Assembly: GCA_017416145.1 (NCBI GenBank)
Contig: JAFQDD010000011.1
Span: forward strand, 1-64,000
Length of the DNA stretch: 64,000 nucleotides
Reading direction: 5' to 3'
Source of the DNA: Spirochaetaceae bacterium
Lineage (GTDB): Bacteria; Spirochaetota; Spirochaetia; Treponematales; Treponemataceae
A program made the position numbers and the translations under genes. Below are positions 8,326-17,405 of the stretch, in pieces (position 1 is the first letter of the stretch; every line of letters begins with the position of its first letter). The notes under the pieces were generated by a model. It was not told the DNA's origin. It saw only the letters and a program-made list of their open reading frames with translations, and made no database searches.

Positions 8326-9156
8326 ATGAATTACTACAAACTAATTGAAACAGAGCCTGAAATTTTGGAAAAAATTAAAGAGGCAGAAAAAAATGGAGAA
8401 TATTCGATTCATCTTGATCCTATTGATTATAGCCATTGTTTGCCTGTAACAGAAAATTTTCCCTATATTCCAAGTAAAACTTTGAGTTTGGTTTATTGGT
8501 GGAGACGTTTTTACTTTTTGAATATGTTTACTTGGTCGATTGCAAAGGTGTGTTTTAGAACCAAAATCAGAGGCAAAAAAAATCTAAAAAAATTGAAAAA
8601 TGCAGTTATAACTTGTAATCATATCAATAAATATGATGGATTGATTATACATCACGCTATGGGAAGGCGAAAACTCAAGATTATGACAGCGGATTTTAAC
8701 AATCGAAAGGGTTTTTTGGGAAAAATGATGAGAGCTTCTGGAATATTACCCTTTACAATGAATCGGGAATGTATAAAAAAGTTTAATGATGCTGTTTCTC
8801 ATTACTTGGAGAAAAATATCAGTATTTTATTTTTTCCAGAAGGTTCGGAATGGTGGTGCTACGAAAAACCTCGTCCCCTAATGGACGGCGCTTTCCATTA
8901 TGCTGTAGTCAACAACAAACCGATTCTTCCCTGTTTCATCACTTTTACAAAAAACGGCAAAGTTTTTTCCAACGGTATCCAACAAAGACATTTCACTGTC
9001 CATATCTTAGACCCAATTTTTCCTGATAAAAAGCTTTCAAAAAGTGAAAATATCAAAAACATGAAGGAAAAGAACTTTGCCGCCTGGTGTAGCTGTTACA
9101 AAGCTTGGTACGGAAAAGAGCCTTGGCCAAATAATCAAGTTCCCACAAAAAACTAA
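8326..9156 (+). CDS. PlsC-like 1-acylglycerol-phosphate acyltransferase family protein
   Basis: A 276-residue acyltransferase that starts one base after the preceding stop. Motif I is NHINKYD (canonical HX4D, near residue 104), followed by ILPFTMNRE (motif II type), FFPEGSEWW (motif III) and a KPILPCFI segment (motif IV type). A hydrophobic stretch before motif I (FYFLNMFTWSIAKVCF) would place it on the membrane. As the last gene of the acyltransferase/GT cassette and followed by a terminator, it probably acylates the glycolipid product or its precursor. Housekeeping phospholipid synthesis is the alternative. Confidence 0.82.
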   Translation: MNYYKLIETEPEILEKIKEAEKNGEYSIHLDPIDYSHCLPVTENFPYIPSKTLSLVYWWRRFYFLNMFTWSIAKVCFRTKIRGKKNLKKLKNAVITCNHINKYDGLIIHHAMGRRKLKIMTADFNNRKGFLGKMMRASGILPFTMNRECIKKFNDAVSHYLEKNISILFFPEGSEWWCYEKPRPLMDGAFHYAVVNNKPILPCFITFTKNGKVFSNGIQQRHFTVHILDPIFPDKKLSKSENIKNMKEKNFAAWCSCYKAWYGKEPWPNNQVPTKN

Positions 9157-9174
9157 AAAAAACACATATTTGAT

Positions 9175-9217
9175 AAAAAGTGTACGTTTAAAATAATTTT
9201 GAATGTACACTTTTTTT
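9175..9217 (+). terminator. Terminator of the glycolipid cassette
   Basis: AAAAAGTGTAC pairs with GTACACTTTTT around an AT-rich loop that can itself pair (TAAAAT/ATTTT). A T run follows. Confidence 0.85.
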
Positions 9218-9324
9218 GTTTCAGTTCTATAATGATAAAAAAATCAGAAAATCGATGTTTTAAAAACAGACTGTAAAGAGATTTTCTCTAAAAAGATTTG
9301 GAAACTTTTTTTGTGGAGGAATTT

Positions 9325-10107
9325 ATGATTAACTCTGTGTTTTATAAAGATTTACAACCTGCTCAGCTTTTGGAAAAAATTACAAATTGTCCCATTGCTT
9401 ACCTTCCCATTGGGACTTTGGAATGGCACGGTCGTCATATGCCTCTTGGTACAGATATGTTGATTCCAGAAACTGTATTTGCAAAAGTAGCAGAAAGTGC
9501 TGGAGGCGTAGTTTTACCACCACTGTTTTTGGCTCCTGATATTAAGCAAAAAATCAATGGAAAAAAATTTGCAGGAATGGAAATCTGCGGTTTTGAAAAA
9601 AATAAACCAAATCAACTTTTTGGGAATTGTTACCACATTTCTGAAAAATTATTCTACAAAATATTAAATGGAATATTAGAAAATCTAAAAAGAAACGGTT
9701 TTAAATATTTAGTTGCTCACGGACACGGTCCATCAATGAATGCTTTTTCAAAATACAAAGGCAAATTCCAAAAAAAATACGGAATAAAATGTTTTACACT
9801 TTTTGATTTGGGATTTACAGAAACTGACGGAATCCAAACTGACCACGCTGCTAGTAACGAAACTTCCTTAGTGATGTCTATAAACTCAAAACTAGTTGAT
9901 ATCGAAAACTTAAATCAAGATGAAATTCCTGTTGCAATTTGGGGAAAAGATCCAAGAACCGATGCTTCAATAGAATATGGCGATAAGTTGATTTCCACAA
10001 ATGTAGAGCAAGTTGTCATCAGCCTAAAAAAAATTACAGAGAATCTGGACAATTCTCAGCTTCCAAAAATTGAGTTTTCAAATATTAAATCTCTAATTGG
10101 AAAGTAA
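9325..10107 (+). CDS. Creatininase-family amidohydrolase
   Basis: A 260-residue member of the creatininase/creatinine amidohydrolase superfamily. These are metal-dependent hydrolases that act on cyclic or linear amides, including a step in riboflavin/F420-type pathways and mycofactocin maturation. The metal-binding signature E-W-H-G-R-H then D (TLEWHGRHMPLGTD) is near residue 30-42. A second site AHGHGPS and a Glu in DHAASNETS match the conserved metal and catalytic residues. The start at 9325 is preferred because GTGGAGG precedes it; an upstream in-frame TTG at 9298 lacks such a site. It stands alone between a terminator and hslO, so the substrate is unknown. Confidence 0.8.
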   Translation: MINSVFYKDLQPAQLLEKITNCPIAYLPIGTLEWHGRHMPLGTDMLIPETVFAKVAESAGGVVLPPLFLAPDIKQKINGKKFAGMEICGFEKNKPNQLFGNCYHISEKLFYKILNGILENLKRNGFKYLVAHGHGPSMNAFSKYKGKFQKKYGIKCFTLFDLGFTETDGIQTDHAASNETSLVMSINSKLVDIENLNQDEIPVAIWGKDPRTDASIEYGDKLISTNVEQVVISLKKITENLDNSQLPKIEFSNIKSLIGK

Positions 10108-10148
10108 TTTTATAAGTTAGTTTAATATAACAATTTTTATAAAATCCC

Positions 10149-10177
10149 TTGAAAGATAAGTAAAAAATAGTTAAATT
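10149..10177 (+). promoter_or_regulatory. Putative promoter of hslO (leaderless)
   Basis: TTGAAA (10149-10154), a 17-bp spacer and TAAATT (10172-10177) would place the transcription start at about 10184, which is the A of the hslO ATG. No Shine-Dalgarno sequence precedes that ATG. Confidence 0.45.
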
Positions 10178-10183
10178 AAAGTT

Positions 10184-11131
10184 ATGATAAAGAAAGAAAT
10201 AACAGATTTAGATTTGATTGAAAAACTTAATGGCATAGAAAAGGATGGAATGTCTGTTTTTGTTATGGCAGAGGGGCGCTTACGTGGTGCTTTATTTCAC
10301 GGAACTCGCTTTGTAAACGATTTACGAGCCCAACACAATTTGGGGATTTTGGAAACAATGGTTTTGGGCCAAGCAGCATTATGCGGTGCTTTACTTATTC
10401 CAACAATGAAAGGTCGTGGCAGAATGATTTATCGTTACGACACAAACGGCCCTGCAGTTGGTTTTTCTGTGGAAGCAGATTCTACAGGTTTTGTTCGTGG
10501 TTATCTTCTTCAAAATCCAATACCTGTTTATAAACCGCTAGAATCTTGGGATTTAGCTCCATTTTTGGGAGAAGGTACAGTTAGCGTAACCCGAGTCAAC
10601 GAAGGGGACAAAGCTCCTCACACTGGAACAGTTGATATTGCATATAAAAACATTGCAAAAGATTTAGCTTATTATTTTGAACAATCTGAGCAAACAAAAA
10701 CCGCCTTTCACACAAGCATTCAAATGGACAAAAGTGGTAGAGTAATTGGTGCTGGTGGACTATTTTTGCAAGTAATGCCAGATTTTGGCGGAAAAACCCA
10801 AGATGGTGAATTTGCCAAAATGACAGAAGAAGAATTGATTTTACGTGCAGAAAACGCATTTAAAGCTTGTCCAAGTCTTGGTCAGTGGTTTTCAGAAAAA
10901 GGAAACGCAGAAGACATAATTTACGGACTTTTCCGAGAGTTTAAGCCTGTGGTTCCAGTGGTTCGAGACATTGTTTTTGACTGTCCTTGTAACAGAGAAA
11001 GCTATGTAAACCGAGTTCGCTCTCTTTCAAAAGACGAACTTGAAGATATTAAGAAAAATGGTCCGGACCCAATCCAAGTGATTTGTCATAATTGTGGAAG
11101 CGTTTATTCTATTCCTGTAAGTGAACTTTAA
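10184..11131 (+). CDS. hslO: Redox-regulated chaperone Hsp33
   Basis: A holdase chaperone activated by oxidation, which protects cytosolic proteins from aggregation during oxidative stress. At 315 residues it is slightly longer than E. coli Hsp33. The C-terminal zinc/redox switch is complete: C-P-C near residue 266 (DCPCNRESY) and C-H-N-C near residue 303 (VICHNCGSVYSI). Upstream is the typical substrate-binding fold with GRGRMIYRYDTNGP and an IxGAGGLFLQVMP segment. The ATG has no ribosome-binding site, and a promoter seven bases upstream suggests a leaderless transcript. It lies 15 bases before copA, so the pair may be co-transcribed as a metal/oxidative stress unit. Confidence 0.95.
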   Translation: MIKKEITDLDLIEKLNGIEKDGMSVFVMAEGRLRGALFHGTRFVNDLRAQHNLGILETMVLGQAALCGALLIPTMKGRGRMIYRYDTNGPAVGFSVEADSTGFVRGYLLQNPIPVYKPLESWDLAPFLGEGTVSVTRVNEGDKAPHTGTVDIAYKNIAKDLAYYFEQSEQTKTAFHTSIQMDKSGRVIGAGGLFLQVMPDFGGKTQDGEFAKMTEEELILRAENAFKACPSLGQWFSEKGNAEDIIYGLFREFKPVVPVVRDIVFDCPCNRESYVNRVRSLSKDELEDIKKNGPDPIQVICHNCGSVYSIPVSEL

Positions 11132-11146
11132 TTTTGGTGATGTAAA

Positions 11147-13774
11147 GTGGGAAAAGTCTCTTTTTGCGTAAACGGAATGTCTTGTGCAGCTTGTTCTGCC
11201 AGAGTGGAAAATGCTGTTGGAAAAATTGAAGGTGTTACAAAAGCTCCAGTAAATCTTTTGGCAGGAACAATGTCTGTTGAATATGATGATAAAATCTTTT
11301 CATCTGAACATCAGCTTATAGAAAAAGTTTCAGAAAGTGTTTCAAAAGCAGGATACGAAGCTGTTGCAAAAGTGGAAAATACTTCCAAAGAAAAAAGAAC
11401 TTCTGCAAAAAATTCTTCACAAGGTGATATTCACGCTAATTCCAAAAAAGCCGCTGATGAATTAAAAAATCGCCTTATTATTTCTGTGATTTTTTTGATT
11501 CCTTTAATGTTTGTTTCTATGGGAGAAATGATTTTCCACTGGCTAAAAATCCCAGTTCCGGCTTTTTATCAACTAGCTTTTTCTGGTGCAAAAAACAGCA
11601 TAACCTATGCTTTAACCCAAGTGATTTTCCTTTTGCCAATTTTGTATGCAAACCGAAAGTTTTTTATCTCTGGTTTTAAATCTCTTTTTAATTTGCATCC
11701 AGATATGAACTCTCTTGTGGCATTGGGGGCTTTTGCGGCTGTTTTTTACAGCACAGTTGTTTTGTTTAAGCTAAGTGTGGTGTTAGGAAATGTGGCAACT
11801 GGAAATGGTAGCCTAGAAACTGTTTTAGCTTTACGCCATGATTTATACTTTGAGTCAGCGGGAACGATTTTAACCTTGGTAACCGTTGGAAAATGGCTAG
11901 AAGCAAAAAGCAAAAGCAAAACAGGGGAGCAGGTTCAAAAACTTGTGGATTTGTCTCCCAAAACTGCCAATTTACTACAAGCTGATGGCACAGAAATCCA
12001 AATTGATGCCGCCTCTTGTGAAGTTGGGGATATTTTGATTGTTCGTCCAGGCGAGAGCATTCCAGTAGACGGAATTGTTGTGGAAGGCATCAGTTCTGTA
12101 AATGAAGCTGCCCTTACTGGGGAAAGTTTACCAGTTTCAAAATCTCAAAATGATGAAGTAAAAGCTGCCACAATAAATATTTCTGGTGTGCTAAAAATAA
12201 AAGCCACCACAAAAGGCGACGACACTTCTTTTTCAAGAGTAATTGCTTTGGTAGAAGAAGCTGCCAGTTCAAAAGCTCCAATTGCAAAAATTGCGGATAA
12301 AGTTGCTCTAGTTTTTGTACCAGTTGTAATATCAATTGCTATAATCACTTTCGCGGTTTGGATGATTTTAGGTTCACCTTTTGGAGAAGCTTTGTCTTCT
12401 GCCATTGCGGTTTTGGTAATTTCTTGTCCTTGCGCTTTGGGACTTGCCACGCCAGTTGCCATAATGGTTGGAACTGGAAAAGCTGCTGAAAGTGGAATTC
12501 TTGTAAAATCTGGGGAAGCCCTTGAAACTTTGAGTAAAACCCAAGTGGCAGTTTTTGACAAAACCGGCACAATTACAGAGGGGAAGCCTGTTGTTACAGA
12601 TGTGATTTTAGAAAATCTTACTTCAAAAGAGGACTTACTAAAAATCACTTTAACTTTGGAAAAATCAAGCTCCCACCCTTTGGCAGAGGCTGTTGTAAAT
12701 TATTGTAATGAAAATAAAATTCAAGAAAGTCTAAATATCAATAATTTTGAAAATTTACCTGGTCGGGGAATTTCTGGAAAAATTGATGATAAAACTTATT
12801 TTGCTGGAAATCTTTCTTTGGTAAAGGAAAATCTTGGAGAAAATGAAAAAATTCAAAAATTGGAAGAAAAACTAAATATTCTTTCAAAAGAAGGAAAAAC
12901 TCCTCTAATAATTTTTGAAAAGCAATCTGGGGTTTTGGGAATTATTGGGGTAAAGGATGTTATCCGAAAAACCAGCAAAGAAGCTATGGCAGAGCTTAAA
13001 AAACTTGATATAGAAACTGTTATGCTAACTGGGGATAATCAAGAAACAGCAAAAGTTATTGCAAAAGAAGCTGGAATGGATAAGGTGATTGCAGGAGTTT
13101 TGCCAGAGGGAAAAGAAGAAGTTATACGAAAATTGCAAGGAACTGGTAAAAATGTTTCTATGGTGGGAGACGGAATTAACGACGCTCCACCTTTAACTCG
13201 GGCCGATACTGGAGTTGCTATTGGTGCTGGAACTGATGTGGCAATTGAAAGTGCTAGTGTTATCCTTGTGAAAAATGATTTGCTGGATTTTGTAAACGCA
13301 ATTAAGCTTTCAAAGGCTGTTATCAAAAACATAAAGCAAAATCTCTTTTGGGCTTTTTTCTACAATTCCATTGGAATTCCCCTGGCAGCAGGAGTTTTCG
13401 CTTCTTCTTTGGGCTGGAGACTAAACCCAATGTTTGGAGCCGCCGCCATGGGATTAAGCAGTGTTTTTGTTGTAACAAATGCTTTGCGATTAAAGTTTTT
13501 TAAGGGAATAAAAAAGCCTGAAACTGATATAAATGAAACCATAGAAAGGAGTAATGAAATGGATTCAAGAAAAGTAGAAATTGTAATTGATGGAATGGCT
13601 TGTAGCCACTGTTCTGGTAGAGTGGAACAAGCATTAAACGCTTTGGAAGGTGTTAGTGCAACTGTGGATTTAGCACAAAAAACAGCTTTTGTAACTGTTA
13701 CAGGTGATGTTTCGAACGACAAACTTTCTGCAACTGTTACAGATTGTGGCTACACTGTTGTGGAAGTAAAATAA
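11147..13774 (+). CDS. copA: Copper-exporting P1B-type ATPase with N- and C-terminal metal-binding domains
   Basis: Pumps Cu(I) out of the cytosol. At 875 residues, domains in order are: HMA domain with CAAC (GMSCAAC, about residue 12), paired membrane helices, actuator domain with LTGES, CPC-containing helix (SCPCALG, about 425) that carries the transport site, DKTGT phosphorylation motif (about 470), SHP motif of the nucleotide domain (SSHPLAEA), GDGINDAPP (about 673), final helices, and an extra C-terminal HMA domain with CSHC (about 817). The start is GTG at 11147 with only a weak GGTGAT upstream. A C-terminal HMA is unusual and appears to have its own start signal inside the gene. A strong terminator follows. 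Confidence 0.95.
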   Translation: MGKVSFCVNGMSCAACSARVENAVGKIEGVTKAPVNLLAGTMSVEYDDKIFSSEHQLIEKVSESVSKAGYEAVAKVENTSKEKRTSAKNSSQGDIHANSKKAADELKNRLIISVIFLIPLMFVSMGEMIFHWLKIPVPAFYQLAFSGAKNSITYALTQVIFLLPILYANRKFFISGFKSLFNLHPDMNSLVALGAFAAVFYSTVVLFKLSVVLGNVATGNGSLETVLALRHDLYFESAGTILTLVTVGKWLEAKSKSKTGEQVQKLVDLSPKTANLLQADGTEIQIDAASCEVGDILIVRPGESIPVDGIVVEGISSVNEAALTGESLPVSKSQNDEVKAATINISGVLKIKATTKGDDTSFSRVIALVEEAASSKAPIAKIADKVALVFVPVVISIAIITFAVWMILGSPFGEALSSAIAVLVISCPCALGLATPVAIMVGTGKAAESGILVKSGEALETLSKTQVAVFDKTGTITEGKPVVTDVILENLTSKEDLLKITLTLEKSSSHPLAEAVVNYCNENKIQESLNINNFENLPGRGISGKIDDKTYFAGNLSLVKENLGENEKIQKLEEKLNILSKEGKTPLIIFEKQSGVLGIIGVKDVIRKTSKEAMAELKKLDIETVMLTGDNQETAKVIAKEAGMDKVIAGVLPEGKEEVIRKLQGTGKNVSMVGDGINDAPPLTRADTGVAIGAGTDVAIESASVILVKNDLLDFVNAIKLSKAVIKNIKQNLFWAFFYNSIGIPLAAGVFASSLGWRLNPMFGAAAMGLSSVFVVTNALRLKFFKGIKKPETDINETIERSNEMDSRKVEIVIDGMACSHCSGRVEQALNALEGVSATVDLAQKTAFVTVTGDVSNDKLSATVTDCGYTVVEVK
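13559..13774 (+). CDS. Probable internally initiated CopZ-like copper chaperone (within copA)
   Basis: Inside copA and in the same frame, AAAGGAG (13545-13551) stands seven bases before ATG 13559. Translation from there would give a 71-residue protein starting [18 protein letters not shown], which is the size and fold of CopZ-type Cu(I) chaperones. The preceding residues ([16 protein letters not shown]) form a hydrophilic linker after the last membrane helix. What is seen is the motif and spacing; that it is used is an inference. Related bacteria are known to make a separate chaperone from copA by frameshifting, so producing both forms from one gene has precedent by another route. Confidence 0.5.
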   Translation: MDSRKVEIVIDGMACSHCSGRVEQALNALEGVSATVDLAQKTAFVTVTGDVSNDKLSATVTDCGYTVVEVK

Positions 13775-13788
13775 AACTTATATTTGCT

Positions 13789-13842
13789 AAAAAAGAGTGG
13801 GTTATTAGATTTTTATAAAAAAAATGTAGCTCACTTTTTTTT
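13789..13842 (+). terminator. Terminator of the hslO-copA unit
   Basis: AAAAAAGAGTGGGTTA (13789-13804) pairs with TAGCTCACTTTTTTTT (13827-13842) with a few G-U pairs. The 3' arm is itself the T run, so it is an A/T-flanked, possibly bidirectional stem. Confidence 0.75.
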
Positions 13843-13871
13843 ATTTTTTTCAAAAAAATAGAAAAAGTCTA

Positions 13872-13900
13872 TTGACATTTTTTTAGTTAAAATATATATT
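13872..13900 (+). promoter_or_regulatory. Sigma-70 promoter of tRNA-Asp
   Basis: A perfect TTGACA (13872-13877), 17-bp spacer and TATATT (13895-13900). The predicted start is about 10 bases before the mature tRNA. This is the clearest promoter in the window and a useful reference for the weaker ones. Confidence 0.85.
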
Positions 13901-13916
13901 AGTGAACGTAACGAAC

Positions 13917-13990
13917 GGGGGCGTAGCGAAGCTGGTTATCGCGCTGGCCTGTCACGCCGGAGATCGCGGGTTCGAGCCCCGTCGCTCCCG
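13917..13990 (+). tRNA. tRNA-Asp (anticodon GTC)
   Basis: A 74-nt cloverleaf. The acceptor stem GGGGGCG pairs with CGCTCCC (one G-U) and the discriminator is G. The anticodon loop CT-GTC-AC sits on the GGC/GCC stem region and the T arm is GCGGG-TTCGAGC-CCCGT. The CCA end is not encoded. It has its own promoter and terminator and is a single-gene unit. Confidence 0.97.
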
Positions 13991-13996
13991 TACAAA

Positions 13997-14025
13997 CCTA
14001 CCAAGTTTTTGGTAGGTTTTTTTTT
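13997..14025 (+). terminator. Terminator of tRNA-Asp
   Basis: CCTACCAA and TTGGTAGG form an 8-bp perfect stem with a GTTT loop, followed by nine T, seven bases after the mature tRNA end. Confidence 0.95.
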
Positions 14026-14099
14026 GGTCATTTTGACTTTTCTCAATGACCGACGCTAAAATAGTTGGTGGTGAAGCCGAATCAAAGGAGATTTATTTT

Positions 14100-14417
14100 A
14101 TGTTAGAACTAAACAGCAAACAAAGAAAGTTTTTAGAAAAAGAAGCACATAATCTTTCTCCAGTGGTAATTATTGGCGGTGCTGGAGTTACTGAGGGCGT
14201 AATCAATATGGTAGCTTCTTCTATTGCTTCCCACGAACTCATAAAAGTAAAATTTAACGAATACAAAGACGAAAAATCTGAACTTACAGACGAAATTTTA
14301 GAATCAACAGATACAACCTTAGTTAGAATGATTGGAAACGTGATTATTCTTTATAAATCAGCTGAAAACGAAGAAAATCAAAAATATGCTAAACAACTAG
14401 CAAAACTAAGTAAATAA
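14100..14417 (+). CDS. yhbY: YhbY-family CRM-domain RNA-binding protein
   Basis: A small (105-residue) CRM-domain protein that associates with pre-50S ribosomal particles in E. coli. The sequence begins MLELNSKQRKFLEKEAHNLSPVV and has the GGAGVTEGVI loop in place of the usual GxxGLTxxvi, then the EYKDEKSELTDEIL region and a VRMIGNVIILYK strand. The start at 14100 is fixed by AAAGGAG nine bases upstream, and its first residues match the family start; an in-frame upstream extension to 14046 is not needed. It is monocistronic or weakly linked to the following pho genes. Confidence 0.88.
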   Translation: MLELNSKQRKFLEKEAHNLSPVVIIGGAGVTEGVINMVASSIASHELIKVKFNEYKDEKSELTDEILESTDTTLVRMIGNVIILYKSAENEENQKYAKQLAKLSK

Positions 14418-14455
14418 TCAAATCGAAAAATCCCAAATATCTATTTTCCTCAAAA

Positions 14456-14477
14456 CTAACAGAATTCTAACATTATT
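14456..14477 (+). promoter_or_regulatory. Candidate Pho box upstream of phoU
   Basis: Two copies of CTAACA (14456-14461 and 14467-14472) are exactly 11 bp apart, the geometry bound by PhoB/PhoP-type regulators, and TATATT follows at 14478. It lies in front of the phoU-phoB-phoR operon, so autoregulation by PhoB is likely. The match is by pattern and position only. Confidence 0.5.
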
Positions 14478-14547
14478 TATATTGAGTTTTTACAATTTTG
14501 GTTTATTATTTTTCTATAAAAAACTTAATATTTATGAGAAAAAGTGT

Positions 14548-15174
14548 ATGGAAAAAAGTTTTATGGAACAGTTAAAGCATCTAAATGATAGCATTGTGGA
14601 AATGGGCAATCTTTGTGAAGAAAGTATTGTAAACGCTACAAAACGACTAATCACAGGGGATGATATCTTTGAAAAACGAGCAATCGCTTTGGAACAAGAA
14701 ATTGATGCCAGTGAAAGATACATTCAAATGTTGTGTATAAAACTGTTACTTAAAACTCCAATAGAATCAGATTTAAAAATGTTAAATACGGCTATGAATG
14801 TGATAGCGGATATGGAAAAAATTGGGGAACAAGGCAAAGATATTGCAGAAATTTGTAGATTCATCCAATCAGATACGGAATATGTGATAATCCTCCATAT
14901 TGCAAAGATGGCTGATGCAGTTTCTACAATGGTAAAACAAGCTGTTATGTCTTTTGTTATGAAAGACTTGGAGAGAGCAAATATTGTCATTTCCCAAGAT
15001 ATTGAAGTTGATGCGTTATTTTTGGCTGTAAAAACGGATTTGCTAGAGTTGATAGCAAAAGATTTAGAAAAAGAGGCAGAAATCTTAGAATCTCTAATGA
15101 TTGCAAAATATTTAGAGCGGGTAGGAGATTGTACTGTAAATATTGCAGAATCTGTTATTGAATTGCTAAGATAA
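14548..15174 (+). CDS. phoU: Phosphate signalling complex protein PhoU
   Basis: A cytosolic negative regulator linking phosphate transport to the PhoR kinase. About 208 residues form two PhoU three-helix repeats, with the family's acidic/metal-binding pattern: E-x-x-x-D in the first (ITGDDIFEKRAIALEQEID) and EIDASERY / LERVGDC in the second. The N-terminus is placed at ATG 14548 because upstream in-frame sequence is hydrophobic and unlike the family; a second ATG 15 bases on is possible. phoB and phoR follow directly, but no pst transporter genes are nearby, so they must be elsewhere. Confidence 0.88.
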   Translation: MEKSFMEQLKHLNDSIVEMGNLCEESIVNATKRLITGDDIFEKRAIALEQEIDASERYIQMLCIKLLLKTPIESDLKMLNTAMNVIADMEKIGEQGKDIAEICRFIQSDTEYVIILHIAKMADAVSTMVKQAVMSFVMKDLERANIVISQDIEVDALFLAVKTDLLELIAKDLEKEAEILESLMIAKYLERVGDCTVNIAESVIELLR

Positions 15175-15214
15175 AAAATGCCAAATCAAAAATTCTTAAC
15201 TTAGGAGTTTTGTT

Positions 15215-15961
15215 ATGGAAGAAACAAAGACAATTTTAATAGTAGATGACGAGGAACCCATAAGGCAGTTAATTAAATACAACCTTGAGCGAGATGGATT
15301 TAAAACTTTACAAGCTTGTAACGCTATGAAGGCTTTGGAAAAAGCACGTTCAGAAAAAGTCGATTTAATTATTTTGGATTTGATGCTTCCTGATATGAGT
15401 GGACTTGATGTTTGTCGCATTTTAAAAAATGATGCAAAGACTGCTAATATTCCAATTGTAATGGTTACAGCGAAAACAGAAGATGCAGATATTGTTTATG
15501 GACTAGAAATTGGTGCAGAAGATTATGTTACAAAACCTTTTTCTCCAAGAGTTTTGATTGCGAGAATAAAGTCTGTATTACGTAGGGCAATCCAAACCGC
15601 AGAAGATTGTGAAAAAGCTCGAAATGGATTATTGCGAGAAGAAATCTCTGTTCACGATATAAAGATTATGCCAATTATTCATAAAGCATACAAAAACGAT
15701 AAGCAACTCGTTTTGACAGCCTCAGAATTTGGATTACTTCAGTTTATGGTGGAGCATCCAGGACAAGTTTTTTCTCGTCAAAAGATTATTTCAGTTTTAA
15801 AAGGTGATGATTATCCTGTTACGGAAAGAGCAATCGATGTTTTGGTATTGGCTTTGCGTCGAAAATTAGATGAAGCAGAAGGAATCCCAGATTTAATTGA
15901 AACTTTGCGTGGGATTGGCTACAGATTAAAAGATGAAGAAACTTCTTTAGATAACGATTAA
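15215..15961 (+). CDS. phoB: PhoB-type response regulator
   Basis: An OmpR/PhoB-family transcription factor of 248 residues. The receiver domain has the acidic pair in VDDEE, phospho-acceptor Asp55 (IILDLMLPD), Thr in MVTAK and Lys in VTKPF. It is followed by a winged-helix DNA-binding domain with the YPVTERAIDVLVLALRRKL recognition region and GIGYRL wing. TAGGAG precedes the ATG. Located between phoU and phoR, it is the probable regulator of the phosphate regulon and of this operon. Confidence 0.93.
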   Translation: MEETKTILIVDDEEPIRQLIKYNLERDGFKTLQACNAMKALEKARSEKVDLIILDLMLPDMSGLDVCRILKNDAKTANIPIVMVTAKTEDADIVYGLEIGAEDYVTKPFSPRVLIARIKSVLRRAIQTAEDCEKARNGLLREEISVHDIKIMPIIHKAYKNDKQLVLTASEFGLLQFMVEHPGQVFSRQKIISVLKGDDYPVTERAIDVLVLALRRKLDEAEGIPDLIETLRGIGYRLKDEETSLDND

Positions 15962-15974
15962 AAATGAGGGAAAA

Positions 15975-17405
15975 ATGAAAAAAGTTCCTACATGGGTTTT
16001 GTTAATTTTAGTAAATGGAATTGTTATGATATCTGGTTTTGCTTTTTTTATAGGCGAAACTGTTTACGAATTAAAAAACACAGCTGTAAATCAAACTTTT
16101 GAAAATTTGAGAATTTTTTCAATTTCCATATCTAACATAATAGAAAACTTTGCAGATAATAATAGTCACAAAGCATATGATGTTTGGGTAAAAGATATTG
16201 ATACATTGATAAAAAACTTTGCTCAACAAAATAAAAAATTTAGAATTTCCTTAATTGCAAGGAATGGAGCAATTATTGCTGAATCAGATGTTGATAGTGA
16301 TGATATAGCAGAAATTGAGAATCAAAAAGATAAGGAAGAAGTTGAGGAAGCTTTTAAGGGTAAAGATGCCACTGCTATTCGAGAAAGTTCTATTGCTGAT
16401 ATGGTTGTATTCTATTATGCCCATCCAGTTACTTTGAATAATCAACAATATGTTTTACGTCTTTCAGTTCCACAAACTACTAGTATTTATTTTACTACAG
16501 ATATTAAAAATATGTTGATTTTAACTGGTTGCGTAATTTTATGTTTTGTTTTGCTTTTTACCAGTATCATTTGTTTTAATGTTATTAAGGGGATTAAAGA
16601 ATTAGAAAAAGCCTCTATTGAATATAAAAATGGAAATTTTGAATATAATCCAGAAACAGAATCAACAAAAGAAATAAGTGATTTATCAAAATCATTTGTA
16701 AATATGGCTCAATCAATCAAAGCTGACAAAGAAAAGGTTTTACGCCTAGAGAAAATTCGAAAAGATTTTGTGGCAAATGTGAGCCACGAATTAAAAACGC
16801 CTATTACTTCGATAAAAGGTTTTGCTGAAACTTTGTTAGACGGCGCTATTGATGATAAAGAAACAGCTATCAATTTTGTGAATATTATCAACAATGAAAG
16901 CGGACGACTTTTCTCCATAATTGAAGATTTGTTGGATTTATCACGATTGGAACAAGAAAACGAAAATATTTCTAGTGTTGAGATGAATCTTGTGCCATTT
17001 TTGCAAGGAATTTGTAAAAAATATGATATTAAACTTGTTACTGAATCGGAAGAATTTGTGGCTTGTATAAATCCTAGTTTGTTTGTACAGGCGGTAAATA
17101 ACTTAATAGAAAATGCTCTAAAATATGGTGGCGAAAAATCTGAAATAGAATGTGTACTTGGAAATGATAAAACAATCGCTATCCAAGATAAAGGACCTGG
17201 AATTCCACCAGAAACACGAGACAGAATTTTTGAGCGGTTTTATCGCATAGACAAAGGTCGAAGTCGTGCAACAGGTGGAACTGGGCTTGGTCTTTCTATT
17301 GTGCGACATATTGTAAATCTACACGGTTTTTCAATAAAAGAAACAGGTCGCTTAGACGGAAAATCTGGTTGTAGGTTTGTCATTTATTTGGCCAATCCTT
17401 CGTAA
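15975..17405 (+). CDS. phoR: PhoR-type sensor histidine kinase
   Basis: A membrane sensor kinase of 476 residues: helix 1 at about 7-30, periplasmic sensory domain (about 35-170), helix 2 (about 176-198), HAMP region, then the DHp helix with phospho-acceptor His271 in NVSHELKTPITSIKGFAETLLDGA, a hallmark of PhoR. The ATPase domain has the N box (NNLIENALKYGG), DKGPGIP and GGTGLGLSIVRHI. GAGGGAAAA is just upstream of the ATG, 13 bases after phoB, so the pair is co-translated. Unlike E. coli PhoR it has a sizeable extracytoplasmic loop. Confidence 0.92.
   Translation: MKKVPTWVLLILVNGIVMISGFAFFIGETVYELKNTAVNQTFENLRIFSISISNIIENFADNNSHKAYDVWVKDIDTLIKNFAQQNKKFRISLIARNGAIIAESDVDSDDIAEIENQKDKEEVEEAFKGKDATAIRESSIADMVVFYYAHPVTLNNQQYVLRLSVPQTTSIYFTTDIKNMLILTGCVILCFVLLFTSIICFNVIKGIKELEKASIEYKNGNFEYNPETESTKEISDLSKSFVNMAQSIKADKEKVLRLEKIRKDFVANVSHELKTPITSIKGFAETLLDGAIDDKETAINFVNIINNESGRLFSIIEDLLDLSRLEQENENISSVEMNLVPFLQGICKKYDIKLVTESEEFVACINPSLFVQAVNNLIENALKYGGEKSEIECVLGNDKTIAIQDKGPGIPPETRDRIFERFYRIDKGRSRATGGTGLGLSIVRHIVNLHGFSIKETGRLDGKSGCRFVIYLANPS

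Noticed and set aside
13554-13556. ATG at 13554 as the internal copZ start
   Set aside because: It is not in the copA frame and would not encode the HMA domain; the in-frame ATG is 13559.
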